Part shown: piece by piece, positions 19,941 to 29,407 of the stretch
Numbering within the stretch: the first letter of the stretch is position 1
How the letters are laid out: the number at the start of each line of letters is the position of its first letter
Source of the DNA: Saprospiraceae bacterium
Lineage (GTDB): Bacteria > Bacteroidota > Bacteroidia > Chitinophagales > Saprospiraceae
DNA: 64,000 bases
Direction: 5' to 3'
Assembly: GCA_016717145.1 (NCBI GenBank)
Contig: JADKGD010000008.1
Span: forward strand, 223,066-287,065
Translations under genes and position numbers: made by a program
Notes under the pieces: model-generated
Told to the model about the DNA's origin: nothing
Databases searched by the model: none
Seen by the model: the letters and a program-made list of their open reading frames with translations, nothing else

Positions 19941-20090
19941 GTGAAATTAATTTGTTATTGTTTCTTAATGTGATTACAAGTTCCTACCTGATTTATTGTA
20001 ATATTATTTCTTGAAAAGAATTTTAATGAAGTGTAATCATTCCAAGAGGAATAGGTCGAGGTGTTCTTTTGAGTTTTGTGTTATTCCGGA

Positions 20091-21122
20091 TTAGAGAAAA
20101 TCAACATCAACTGCATAATTGTCATTCATTAAAAAATCCAGCGCCCGTTGCATATCAAATCCTTCAAAGACTACTTTATCAAGTAGCTGAACAATAGGCA
20201 GATTTAAATTTTCACTTTTGGCAAGTTGATTAATGATTTTTAACGTTCTTACACCTTCAACAACCTCAGTTGAGGTACTCATTATATGATTAAAGTTTTC
20301 ACCCCGAGCCAGCCGTTTTCCGAAGGTATAGTTTCGGCTGTCTTCGCTTGTTGCTGTAGCAATAAGATCACCTATACCAGCTACTCCAAGATAAGCAGCT
20401 CCATTTGTTCCCATAGCTGTTCCAAAATAAATCATTTCTCTGAGCCCTCTTGTTATTAAAAGAGACTGCATATTTTTACCCATGCCCATTCCGGCCAATA
20501 TGCCTGAGGCTATTGCTATAATATTTTTAAATGCCCCTGCTATTTCGGCTGCTTTTAAATCGTGAGAACCAAATGCAAAAAACTTTTTACTGCTAAGGAC
20601 TGTTTGGCCAAGTTTGATGACTTCATCGAATTCTGAGGCAATAACGGTCGCTGCAGGTTGCCCTGATAAAATTTCTTTGGAAAGATTTGGACCTGATAGA
20701 CAACCTACACGAATGACATTGCTTTCCTGTCGAATCACCTCTGTCATTGTGCAGACATCTTGTTTTGAAAAATTTAATTTTCTATAATCTTCTTCAGAAA
20801 TTTTACTGACATCAAGACCTTTGGTACCTTGAATAATAATATGTGAAGGTTTTAAAAACGGACAAAAGTCTTTCATCATTTGTCGAAAATTTGAAGAAGG
20901 TACTACTGCAAATAGAAGTTCACATTCTGAGGTTATCTTTATTATATCATTAGTACCTAAAGTATTTTGTCTTAATTTGTGACCCAAATGTTCATGGCGT
21001 ATGTTGATATTGTCAATAACATCAAGGTTTCGACTATACATTAATACATCAACATTTCTTGCCAAAATTTTTGCCAATGTGATTCCGAAACTACCGGCAC
21101 CTATGATACCGACTGTTTTCAT
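20091..21122 (-). CDS. gpsA: Glycerol-3-phosphate dehydrogenase [NAD(P)+]
   Basis: Reduces dihydroxyacetone phosphate to sn-glycerol 3-phosphate, the backbone for membrane phospholipids. The 343 residues begin with the dinucleotide-binding GIIGAGSFGITLAKIL. Also visible are the GTKGL segment, GCLSGPNLSKEI and AGAFKNIIAIASGI with the catalytic Lys, and GVAGIGDLIATATSEDSRN in the C-terminal domain. It lies 31 bp downstream of yidC on the same strand, so they are probably cotranscribed; both serve the cell membrane. Confidence 0.96.
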   Translation of the reverse strand: MKTVGIIGAGSFGITLAKILARNVDVLMYSRNLDVIDNINIRHEHLGHKLRQNTLGTNDIIKITSECELLFAVVPSSNFRQMMKDFCPFLKPSHIIIQGTKGLDVSKISEEDYRKLNFSKQDVCTMTEVIRQESNVIRVGCLSGPNLSKEILSGQPAATVIASEFDEVIKLGQTVLSSKKFFAFGSHDLKAAEIAGAFKNIIAIASGILAGMGMGKNMQSLLITRGLREMIYFGTAMGTNGAAYLGVAGIGDLIATATSEDSRNYTFGKRLARGENFNHIMSTSTEVVEGVRTLKIINQLAKSENLNLPIVQLLDKVVFEGFDMQRALDFLMNDNYAVDVDFL

Positions 21123-21153
21123 TTGTGTTATTTTAGGTGTAAAATTAGTAAAT

Positions 21154-23037
21154 TTACTTTTTCTTCTTTTGAGCTTGTATGGCTTGTTGCTGGTTCATTG
21201 CTTCTTCCAACTTTGCCTGAAATCCGCTTTTCTTTTTTGGCTTATCTTTCTCTTTAAGAAGTTGTTGCCTTATTTTAGCTTCATCAAAGATATAATTTTT
21301 TGTTACAACTGTCTGCAGAATATTGATCATATTACTGAAAAACATGTAACAAGTTAACCCGGAAGCATAATTGTTGAAAAAAGCGAGGAACATAACCGGC
21401 ATCAAATACTGAACATATTTCATTGCAGGATTTGCCGACATGTCCATATTTTGCATATTATAATAAGTATAAACTATAGTTGAAACAGCCCATAACAATG
21501 TAAATAAGCTTACATGTGCCCCAAAAAAAGGAATTTCATAAGGCAGCATAAATAACACGTCATAGGAAGACAAATCATTTGCCCAAAGGAATGGCTCCTG
21601 ACGGAATGTTATGGAAGCAGGAAAAAAGCGGAACAATGCATACCAAATTGGCATTTGCAATATCATAGGTAGACACCCCCCTAATGGACTGACACCATAT
21701 TCCCTATATATTTTCATCGTTTCCATTTGTTGTTTTTGGGTATCATCTTTATATTTTTCTTTGAGGTGTGCCAATTCAGGTTTGAGGGCACCCATCTTAG
21801 CTTGTGAAAAAAGCATTTTGTACATTAGAGGATACAAAAGCATTTTTATAAGAAAAATCAATAATATAATAACAATTCCCTTACTGCCTATGTAAGAAGA
21901 TAGAAAGTCAAAGAATGGCCGAATTGCCCATCGATTTATCGTGCCAAATATGCTGGAACCAAAAGGTATGATTTCTTCAAGATCATTATTAAATGCCTGA
22001 AGACGATCAAATTCATTTGGACCAACGTACATGGTCATAGCAAACATGCTTGCATCCGGATTTGACAAAGGAACTTTTATGTCTGAGGTAACTATTTTTA
22101 CATCGTCGGAAGTTTTCAGGTCCGTCATTATAGTAGTCAATACTGCTGATGTAAAAGCCTGTTCTTTTGTTACTAATGAGGTATTGAAGAATTGATTTAC
22201 ATTTGAAATCCATTCAATATTTTTGTTGGAAAGGTCTTTTGTATCTGCTGCGGTACAGCTGCAATAATCTCTTCGTTCTTCTTTCTCCTTAAAGTAAATT
22301 GTAGAATAACTTTGCTCAAATTGGGTTCCTTTTTCATATTTAGCTAGATGATTTTCCCAGAATAAAGGAAGAGACTTTATTCCAGGCGCCAGAATTTTAC
22401 CAATTCCAACGGTATTTATTTCATATTGTAAGGTATAATTGTCTGGACTAAGTTCATACTTTTGTTCAAAATAAGCTCCTGTTCCGGCAAATGCTTTAAA
22501 ACTTATGCTATTACCTTTTTTTTCAGCTGTAAAATATAAATCGTTGGTATTTACTGTTTTAGTAATTGCTTCAGGTACCGGTAATGCGTATTCAAACTTA
22601 TTTTCGGGACTACTTAATAGCTTTACCAATTCCTTTGTCTCAACACCATTACTATCAACAATTGTTTTGTAGTGTTTTTTAAGTTTTGCTTCCTTTATTT
22701 TGCCACCTTTATTGGTAAAGACAATTTTAATCAATTCATTTTCTAATATTTCATCCTTTTCAATACCAATAGCTGAAGCCCCGAAAGCACCAAATTTAAG
22801 GGTTTTTTCCTGTGATGATACTGTATCTCCTTTAAAGCTATTTTCCTCGAGTCTATCAACAGCTTTTGTAGTATCTTTAATCGTTATACCTTTTTCAGTT
22901 ATTTGCTGAACTAAGGCTATTGAATCCTGTAGATGTTTTGACTTTTCCAATTCTTCTTTAGATGGAGATGTAGTAATTGTCCAAACCATCAATGTGGCAA
23001 AAATGAGAATAAATCCTATGATTTGATTGCGTTCCAT
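21154..23037 (-). CDS. yidC: Membrane protein insertase YidC
   Basis: Inserts and folds inner-membrane proteins with or without SecYEG. The ATG at 23037 (MERNQIIGFILIF) is preferred over an in-frame TTG 13 codons upstream because the first membrane helix then starts normally, giving 627 residues. The N-terminal helix is followed by a large periplasmic P1 domain (about residues 60-360) and the conserved YidC/Oxa1 core with five membrane spans, including YPLMYKMLFSQAKM, GGCLPMILQMPIWYALFRF and the SGLTCYMFFSNMIN segment. The C-terminus is Lys-rich, as in many Bacteroidota, and could contact ribosomes. Confidence 0.96.
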   Translation of the reverse strand: MERNQIIGFILIFATLMVWTITTSPSKEELEKSKHLQDSIALVQQITEKGITIKDTTKAVDRLEENSFKGDTVSSQEKTLKFGAFGASAIGIEKDEILENELIKIVFTNKGGKIKEAKLKKHYKTIVDSNGVETKELVKLLSSPENKFEYALPVPEAITKTVNTNDLYFTAEKKGNSISFKAFAGTGAYFEQKYELSPDNYTLQYEINTVGIGKILAPGIKSLPLFWENHLAKYEKGTQFEQSYSTIYFKEKEERRDYCSCTAADTKDLSNKNIEWISNVNQFFNTSLVTKEQAFTSAVLTTIMTDLKTSDDVKIVTSDIKVPLSNPDASMFAMTMYVGPNEFDRLQAFNNDLEEIIPFGSSIFGTINRWAIRPFFDFLSSYIGSKGIVIILLIFLIKMLLYPLMYKMLFSQAKMGALKPELAHLKEKYKDDTQKQQMETMKIYREYGVSPLGGCLPMILQMPIWYALFRFFPASITFRQEPFLWANDLSSYDVLFMLPYEIPFFGAHVSLFTLLWAVSTIVYTYYNMQNMDMSANPAMKYVQYLMPVMFLAFFNNYASGLTCYMFFSNMINILQTVVTKNYIFDEAKIRQQLLKEKDKPKKKSGFQAKLEEAMNQQQAIQAQKKKK

Positions 23038-23058
23038 TATCTTATTGTAAAATTTGCG

Positions 23059-23066
23059 CAAATGTA
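23059..23066 (-). promoter_or_regulatory. -7 element upstream of yidC
   Basis: Reads TACATTTG on the minus strand (full TAnnTTTG match), 21 bp before the chosen yidC ATG. It overlaps the region of the alternative TTG start and therefore supports the downstream ATG. Confidence 0.55.
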
Positions 23067-23244
23067 CGATTTGCAATTCAATTGAATGAAGAATTTATGA
23101 TTAAATGAAGCTTATTTCAGACGGGTATAGGTAAAACTGGTTATAATATGATATTTATTTTTGTTGGCAATAGAAATAAAGAATTCAGGATCGTTCAGTA
23201 AATGGTATTTGCTGTTAAAGTTAACATAGTATGTCTAAGGCATT

Positions 23245-23284
23245 AAAAAAAAAAGGAATCAATATTGTTTGATTCCTTTTTTTT
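23245..23284 (-). terminator. Bidirectional hairpin terminator after the small HTH gene
   Basis: AAGGAATCAA pairs with TTGATTCCTT and is flanked by an A-run on the left and a T-run on the right, so either strand would transcribe a stem plus U-tract. It directly follows the HTH gene ending at 23290. Confidence 0.85.
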
Positions 23285-23289
23285 AATAT

Positions 23290-23547
23290 TTAAAATGCAA
23301 TTGATTGCGCTTCAGCAAGTATTTTTTTTGCCAGATGTAAAATTTGATCGTCATCCAGGTGCACTATACCGCCATTTGGTCCTGGTTCTATATGACATCC
23401 AACAACTTCACCGTTCTCAAATTTTTTAGCTCCGAAATAATTCCTGACTGTTTGTTCTTCTATATTTAACTCTGATGCAATTCGATTTACGCTACCTGTA
23501 GGTAACTGGTGTTTGATTTTCCTTAATTCATCAAATGTAATGTTCAT
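23290..23547 (-). CDS. Small HTH-like DNA-binding protein
   Basis: An 85-residue protein conserved in Bacteroidota. Its N-terminal half (FDELRKIKHQLP ... VNRIASELNIEEQTVRNYFG) reads as a helix-turn-helix with a recognition helix at about residues 28-38. The C-terminal half contains a CHIEPGPNGGIVHLDDD stretch and a final helix. The target is unknown; a small transcriptional regulator or nucleoid-type protein is likely. It has its own near-consensus promoter and terminator, so it is a monocistronic unit. Confidence 0.75.
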   Translation of the reverse strand: MNITFDELRKIKHQLPTGSVNRIASELNIEEQTVRNYFGAKKFENGEVVGCHIEPGPNGGIVHLDDDQILHLAKKILAEAQSIAF

Positions 23548-23590
23548 ATACGCAACAATTTAAAATGTTATAAAATATTTAAATTAAACC

Positions 23591-23622
23591 TAAATCTACA
23601 ATATTGTTTTTAACTGACAAAA
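23591..23622 (-). promoter_or_regulatory. Promoter of the small HTH gene (-33/-7 pair)
   Basis: Minus strand: TTTTG, exactly 19 nt, then TAGATTTA. The spacing equals the Bacteroidota TTG-N19-TAnnTTTG consensus, with only the last -7 base differing. The 5' leader would be about 40 nt. Confidence 0.6.
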
Positions 23623-23876
23623 CTTAATTAACATATTATTTACAAAAAAAATATTAGGCGACTTGTAAAATTTTAGCTGTTGATCTATTTTAAAACAATA
23701 TTGAAATATTATATCTTTAAGATTAATCAAAATTTATATATTTAAAATATTTAGCATTAAATGCAGGACTTAAGCCAAATTTTAATTTTCAATAGATGAG
23801 ATGACAAATTACTGCAGATGAATAAAATGACCTGAATATACTTTTCAAAAATGATCTAATATCTTATGTGAGTTCC

Positions 23877-23908
23877 TTTTTTATTCATAAGACATTATGA
23901 ATAAAAAA
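23877..23908. repeat. Perfect 14-bp inverted repeat
   Basis: TTTTTTATTCATAA, spacer GACA, then TTATGAATAAAAAA. It lies 29 bp past the aminotransferase stop codon in a 389-bp spacer. Because the arms end in A on both strands it is not a normal U-tract terminator. The rest of the spacer (about 23625-23876) shows no gene. Confidence 0.6.
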
Positions 23909-23936
23909 CTTTGTGTTCATAAAGAACAACTCATAG

Positions 23937-25151
23937 TCAATGATTATTTAAAATGTTGGAGACATTTTTTATTCTTGAAACAGCTTCAATTAGATCTGAT
24001 TCAGAAGCAGCATATGATAATCGGATACAGTTATCAGCTCCAAAAGCAGCGCCGGAAACTGTACCGACATGAGCTTCAGTAAGCATGGCTTCCGCAAAGT
24101 CGTCAGCATTTTGTATTGTTACATTTCCACTAGAAGTGCCAAAGTAATGGCTTACATCAGGAAACATATAAAAGGCGCCCTCAGGTTTATTGACTTTAAA
24201 ACCAGGAACATCCATTAGTGCTTTTATAATTAAATCTCTTCTTAGGAGGAAGGCATCTTTCATTGCAATCGTTTCATTCCTGTTTGCCCTTAAAGCTACT
24301 GCGGCGGCTTCCTGGCTAAATGAGGCCGCACCCGAGGTAATTTGACCCTGAACCTTATTGCACGCATCTGCAAGCCACTTTGGTCCACCCATATATCCAA
24401 GTCTCCAGCCAGTCATAGAAAATCCTTTCGAAAACCCATTAACAGTAGCCGTAAGCTCTCTCATGTTGTCAAATGCGCCAATACTTTCATGAGTGCCTCT
24501 AAAAGTAATGTACTCATATATTTCATCTGAGATCACCAAAATATTTCCATTGGCTGAAATTACATCAGCAATGGCTTCCAATTCATCTTTTGAATATACT
24601 GAACCAGTAGGGTTGCATGGAGAAGAAAATATTAATAGCTTAGTTTTGGGTGTGATGGCAGTCTTAATTTGATCCGCCTGTACTTTAAAATCATCTTCGA
24701 TACCTGCGTTCAGAATAACAGAATTTCCACCGGCAAACTTTACGATCTCAACATATGAAACCCAATATGGAGCCAGTACAGTAGCTTCATCACCTTCATT
24801 AAGTACAGACATGCATATGTTTGCAATACTTTGTTTTGCCCCATTTGAGACGACTATATTTGCAGGTTCGAAATTTAGATTATTTTCAGTTTTGAATTTA
24901 TCACAAATTGCCTTGCGCAAATCTAAACTCCCTGGTACCGGTGTATATTTTGTATTACCTTTTTTTAAAGCCGCATAAGCTGCATCCTTAATAAATTCTG
25001 GTGTATCAAAATCCGGCTCTCCAAGACTAAGACTGATGACATTTACACCTTTTGATGCCAGATCTCTCGCTTTTTGCGCCATTCTGATGGTAGCTGACTC
25101 CTCCATTGCCTGAACTTTGTCAGACAACATTTTTGATGGATTAATACTCAT
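23937..25151 (-). CDS. Pyridoxal-phosphate aminotransferase, aspartate aminotransferase class I
   Basis: Fold-type I transaminase, most likely aspartate aminotransferase feeding amino-acid synthesis. The 404 residues contain SLSLGEPDFDTP near the N-terminus, the substrate/cofactor segment SSPCNPTGSVYS, DEIYEYI, the Schiff-base Lys in VNGFSKGFSMTGWRLGY, and the Arg in DNCIRLSYA that binds the substrate carboxylate. Length and ends are normal. It is monocistronic with its own -7 element. Exact substrate preference (Asp, Tyr or prephenate) is uncertain. Confidence 0.92.
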   Translation of the reverse strand: MSINPSKMLSDKVQAMEESATIRMAQKARDLASKGVNVISLSLGEPDFDTPEFIKDAAYAALKKGNTKYTPVPGSLDLRKAICDKFKTENNLNFEPANIVVSNGAKQSIANICMSVLNEGDEATVLAPYWVSYVEIVKFAGGNSVILNAGIEDDFKVQADQIKTAITPKTKLLIFSSPCNPTGSVYSKDELEAIADVISANGNILVISDEIYEYITFRGTHESIGAFDNMRELTATVNGFSKGFSMTGWRLGYMGGPKWLADACNKVQGQITSGAASFSQEAAAVALRANRNETIAMKDAFLLRRDLIIKALMDVPGFKVNKPEGAFYMFPDVSHYFGTSSGNVTIQNADDFAEAMLTEAHVGTVSGAAFGADNCIRLSYAASESDLIEAVSRIKNVSNILNNH

Positions 25152-25186
25152 AAATTAAGATTTCTTAGTACACTATTTAATTGTCG

Positions 25187-25194
25187 CAAATATA
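25187..25194 (-). promoter_or_regulatory. -7 element upstream of the aminotransferase
   Basis: Minus strand TATATTTG, a full TAnnTTTG match, 36 bp before the start codon. No convincing TTG at the -33 position. Confidence 0.5.
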
Positions 25195-25317
25195 GACAAA
25201 ATTTTATTTTGTTTTAAAATTCATCTTAATTTTTACAATGCATTTACATTATTGGGCAGGTTTTAGTTTTAGATATAACTCAAAAGACGGATTATATCAG
25301 TATCTTTTTAAATATGT

Positions 25318-27824
25318 TTATCCGCCGTTAAAGTCAGGCTGGTCCTGTCCTTCGGATTTCCTATTACTTTTTTTAAAGAATGAAGCATCTGCTTTTCCAA
25401 ACGGTATTTGTAATGTTACTTTAAAATATCTTGTTTCCCTGCGGCGCATAGATTCTTGAATATAAGTTGGTTGCGTATAAATAGTTATATCTTTACGTGA
25501 ATTAAAAATATCATTAATTGAAAAGGTAACATTTGCAGTATTATTGAAAAATGACTTTTTTATAGCAAAGTCCATGAAGGCTATTCCTTTCCGGTTACCT
25601 TGAGGTATCGGACGATTGCCTTCATATGCACCATTAAGTTGAAGCGAAATTCCTGATGGTAAACGATAGTTAATGCTTGCCTTTCCATTTGCAGCCCAAC
25701 CTGTGTTGGAAAATGTATCAACCACTACATTAAACTTAAATATATTGGCATTCATCATGATATCCAGTTTTTTGCCAAAAGCGAGCCTCAATGTGTTATC
25801 AGATCCATATGTGATTTCATTTTTTCCATTTACAAAAGTTGTTACTAAAATGGTGGAGTCTACAGTTGATGGTTGCACCAAAGGTTTAAGTGTGTTTGTT
25901 TCGTTACTAAAATAAATGGTAAACAACCAATTGTGTGTTCCGAAAATTTTATTATAATTTAGTTCGGCAAGATTTATAAACTCAGGTTGAAGATTAGGAT
26001 TTCCAATTGTAATGTTCTGTTTGTCATTTGCTTGTATACCAGGCATCAATTGGCGGAAATTGGGACGTTGAATTTTGCGACTGAAGTTAAGGCCCATTTC
26101 AGTTGAAGAATCGATCTTTTTTGATAAAATAAATTGCAGGGAAAAGTGAACGCAGCAGGTCTTTAATATTACCTTTAGGATATGCGTAACCAAAATCAGA
26201 GGCCCCTTCCAGACGTGTAGTACCAGACATTGATGACTGTTCAAATCGCAAACCAGCCTGAAACCCTATACGCTGTTTCATTTGACCACTATATGTTACG
26301 TAAGCAGCATTGATTCGTTCAATGATGCGGGTATCCTGTGAAAACTCTTTATCCAGAATATATTCATTTGTTACATAATCAAAAGGACTATAAAAATAAT
26401 TCTGATCACGGGTGCTCCAAAAACTTCGGGCGCCAAGTTCAATTTTTGTAGAGTCATTTATTGGATTTATATAATCTATCTGAAAAACGCCCTGGTTGCT
26501 TTTATTTTCACCATATATATCAACAAGTTCAGGGTAACCTGGCAACATATTGCCTTCCATATTAAAACCAGTCGTATTCCAATTAGCCATATTAGAACCA
26601 TTACCCCATGCATAGTTTGCTAACGTAGTCAAAGATTTATTCTTTTTAGCATACATTTTTTTCCATTGAGCTTCCGCACTATTTCTCAAAAACTTATTTT
26701 CCGAAATAGTCTGTCTGCTTCCATACTCTGTTTTCTGTCTTGTTTCAGACTCGTAATTATAATTTTGAACTACCGGAACGTTAAATAGACCAGTATTAAA
26801 AGATGCATTTACAGAAATTGTATTTCTGATGTTTAGTGCATGATCCACATTGAGGCGCCCGGTCTGGAAAGTGTTTTTAAAAAACAAGTTGCTGTTTTGA
26901 TTAAAATAATTAATAATATTTCCATCATTGAATAAATTTGTCCGATAAAGATAGCCGTTAGTATGCACATTAGCTGTGTTAAAATTATAGAAACCTGACA
27001 CATTCCAATTACCCTCATTGGCGTTCAGATTTAGACCACCGATATATCGATCCTGATTTCCAATACCAAGATTTATCATACCATTATACCCTGGTTTTTG
27101 ATTTTTTTTCATTACGATATTTAAAATGCCTCCTGTAGTGGCAGCTTCATATTTAGCGGATGGATTTGAAATGACTTCAATGGATTCAATTTGGTCAGAA
27201 GGAATTTGATTTAATGCCATAAGTGAGGGCTTCCCATCCACATAAATGGTAGTGCTTTTATCCCTCAATTTGGCATTTCCATCCGAATCAATGGTTATAG
27301 AAGGTACATTTTTAAGGATATCTTCTGCATTCCCACCCGCACTGGTTAGACTTTTATCAACATTAAACACACGCTTTTCGAGACTCAACGATGTAGTTAC
27401 TTTTTCAGCTTTAATTTCTACCGTAGTTAATAATTGAGCATTTGACTCCATTGCTACATCACCTATATCCTGTTCTAAATTATTTGGTGCTGAAATCACA
27501 ACTTTTTTGACAATATCCTTGTTTCCGATATAATTTATCAATACAGTCATAGGACCCATTGGTAGCCCGGAGATGTTAAAATCACCATTATCCTGCGTTA
27601 GACTTCCCGCTAAAAGTGTATCCTGATTGTTTGGCAATTTCTTCAAAATCATTACGGTTGCATAGGCCAGAGGTTGTTTTGAATTTGCATCAATTACTTT
27701 GCCATATAGTCTTCCAATGGATATTTGTGCTGGATAAATAAGTTTGGTTGCTGCGCTTTCAATGATGATGAAGCTAAAATAATGAGGAAAATGATTAAAT
27801 GTTGTTTCCAACAAAATTGTACAT
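25318..27824 (-). CDS. TonB-linked outer-membrane beta-barrel receptor (reading frame broken)
   Basis: Outer-membrane protein of the family with a carboxypeptidase-like regulatory domain (GRLYGKVIDANSKQPLAYATV), a plug-like segment (VFNVDKSLTSAGGNAEDILKNVPS ... IYVDGKPS) and a beta-barrel domain of the OMP_b-brl_3 type. It is split. A long frame at 26099-27814 ends prematurely after FIKK, and the barrel continues in another frame down to 25318 (KIDSSTEMGLNFSRK...). Removing one base from the six-T run at 26117-26122 fuses them. The N-terminus is also shifted: a proper signal peptide (KQHLIIFLIILASSSLKAQ) lies in a third frame behind an ATG at 27824. Either sequencing indels or a decaying gene; the substrate is unknown. 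Confidence 0.8.
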
Positions 27825-28007
27825 TTATTTTAATTTAGAATAATTTGAATATTTACTCAAAGAAACATCAAGCTATAGGGACAATTATATTTTAAGACCG
27901 CTGTCAAAGTATTTAGTTTAAAATAGATATTATAATTGTTATTGATGTCATATTAACATGAGTAAATAATATAATTTTAAGCATAAAAAAAAATCCATCT
28001 TCTATAA

Positions 28008-29224
28008 TTAAATTACGACATCAATTATAGCGCCTTCGAGTAATAATGTGCTCGAGATAGATTGAACATTGAATTGTAATTGTTCAATTTTTATACTTAG
28101 TACTTGCGGCTTAAGTAACACCATATTGTCAAAAATGTTGAATGAAGGTATTTTATCAATAAATCCGGTAAAGAGTGGAAGTGGGTCCAAAGGCATTAAA
28201 GCCTCAATTTTGTTTCTTATAATTTTTTCCATTATCGGAGATGATAATTTGTAAATAAAATTTTGGGCATCAATATCAATTCCCAGATTTGTAATGTATA
28301 ATTTTTGATTCGTTTTATCTAAAATTGGATTCCCGTTAATAGTTATGATACCTTTAATAGGTTCCACTAAATTGATTTTAATTTCCAGAAAACTTGTATT
28401 CCTAATATTAATACTCTCAATTTCAAAAGTTTTGCCCCCCAATTCTTTACCATTTAGTTCAGTCATCAATACCTTAGCCAATCCTTGATATGATAATTCG
28501 ATATCAACACTTTGGACACTTTTTTCATACTCGCCATTGTACCAATAGAACTTTGGATTTTGATTTTGTTCGAAATGAACTGCCAAATCTGAAATTTTGC
28601 TCATTATTTCGAGCCACATATGTAAGTGAATATCAGAGGCATCTTCTCTTAAAACATCCATTTGTATTTGTAACAATTGACTATTAAAAAACAATTCAGG
28701 TTTCTTTGAAATAGGGTAGTTGACTCCGATGGAATTTAATTTGTTGACCAAAAGACCATATAAATCTAAATCATTTGAAATTTTTAAATCCAGGTTATTA
28801 AGCATGTCTTCATTCATGTATCTGATAATACAGTTGCTTAGTGTTTCGATAGGAATAGTCAATTTGCCAACTATCAATACAGGCTCTTTTATCCATTCAT
28901 GTTCTTGTAAAATTGATTCAGTAGTCAATTTAAAATTTTCACTTATATCGCATTTAATCTCAACAAAAACCCTGATGCAGCCTTCACCTTCTATGCTGAA
29001 TAAGCCGGCTGATTTTATAAATGAAAAATCAATAGGAATTTTCACAAAAAGTGATTTTTGCCTTGCATTTATCTCAACGAGTTCCATGTCATAGCCTTTT
29101 AATACTAAATCATAACCATCTGTTTGTATTTTTCTGAGAAATAATTGATTCAATTCTTTTGTAAAAAATCATTGATTTTGGCTTTCGAAAGTTTGAAATC
29201 TATAAAAAGATTATTATCATTCAT
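28008..29224 (-). CDS. DUF4403 family protein (one-base frameshift near the N-terminus)
   Basis: DUF4403 proteins are Bacteroidota envelope proteins of unknown function, rich in beta-strands and related in fold to lipid-binding BPI/SMP-like tubes. The main frame runs 28008-29153 with only a TTG to start it. The natural ATG at 29224 opens MNDNNLFIDFKLSKAKINDF and hits a stop 25 codons later. One extra T in the run encoding DFL would join both parts into a 405-residue protein. No signal peptide is visible. Recognised from overall pattern (LTIPIETLSNCI, KLYITNLGIDID, PSFNIFDN). Confidence 0.72.
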
Positions 29225-29262
29225 TTTGTCTATATATTTTGGTAAAGACTGTCATTGTTTCA

Positions 29263-29270
29263 CAAACGTA
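29263..29270 (-). promoter_or_regulatory. -7 element upstream of the DUF4403 gene
   Basis: Minus strand TACGTTTG (TAnnTTTG), 38 bp before the ATG at 29224. Its position supports that ATG rather than the internal TTG as the start. Confidence 0.5.
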
Positions 29271-29407
29271 TATAATTTATCTATAATATTAAAACATATT
29301 TAAAAGATTTTTGATTTAAAGACCCGTGAATTTTATTTTTCAATACCTTTATTCCAGTATATCTAAAATGTTATAGTCACCTTGCTAAAATTCCTAAAAG
29401 ACGTAAA

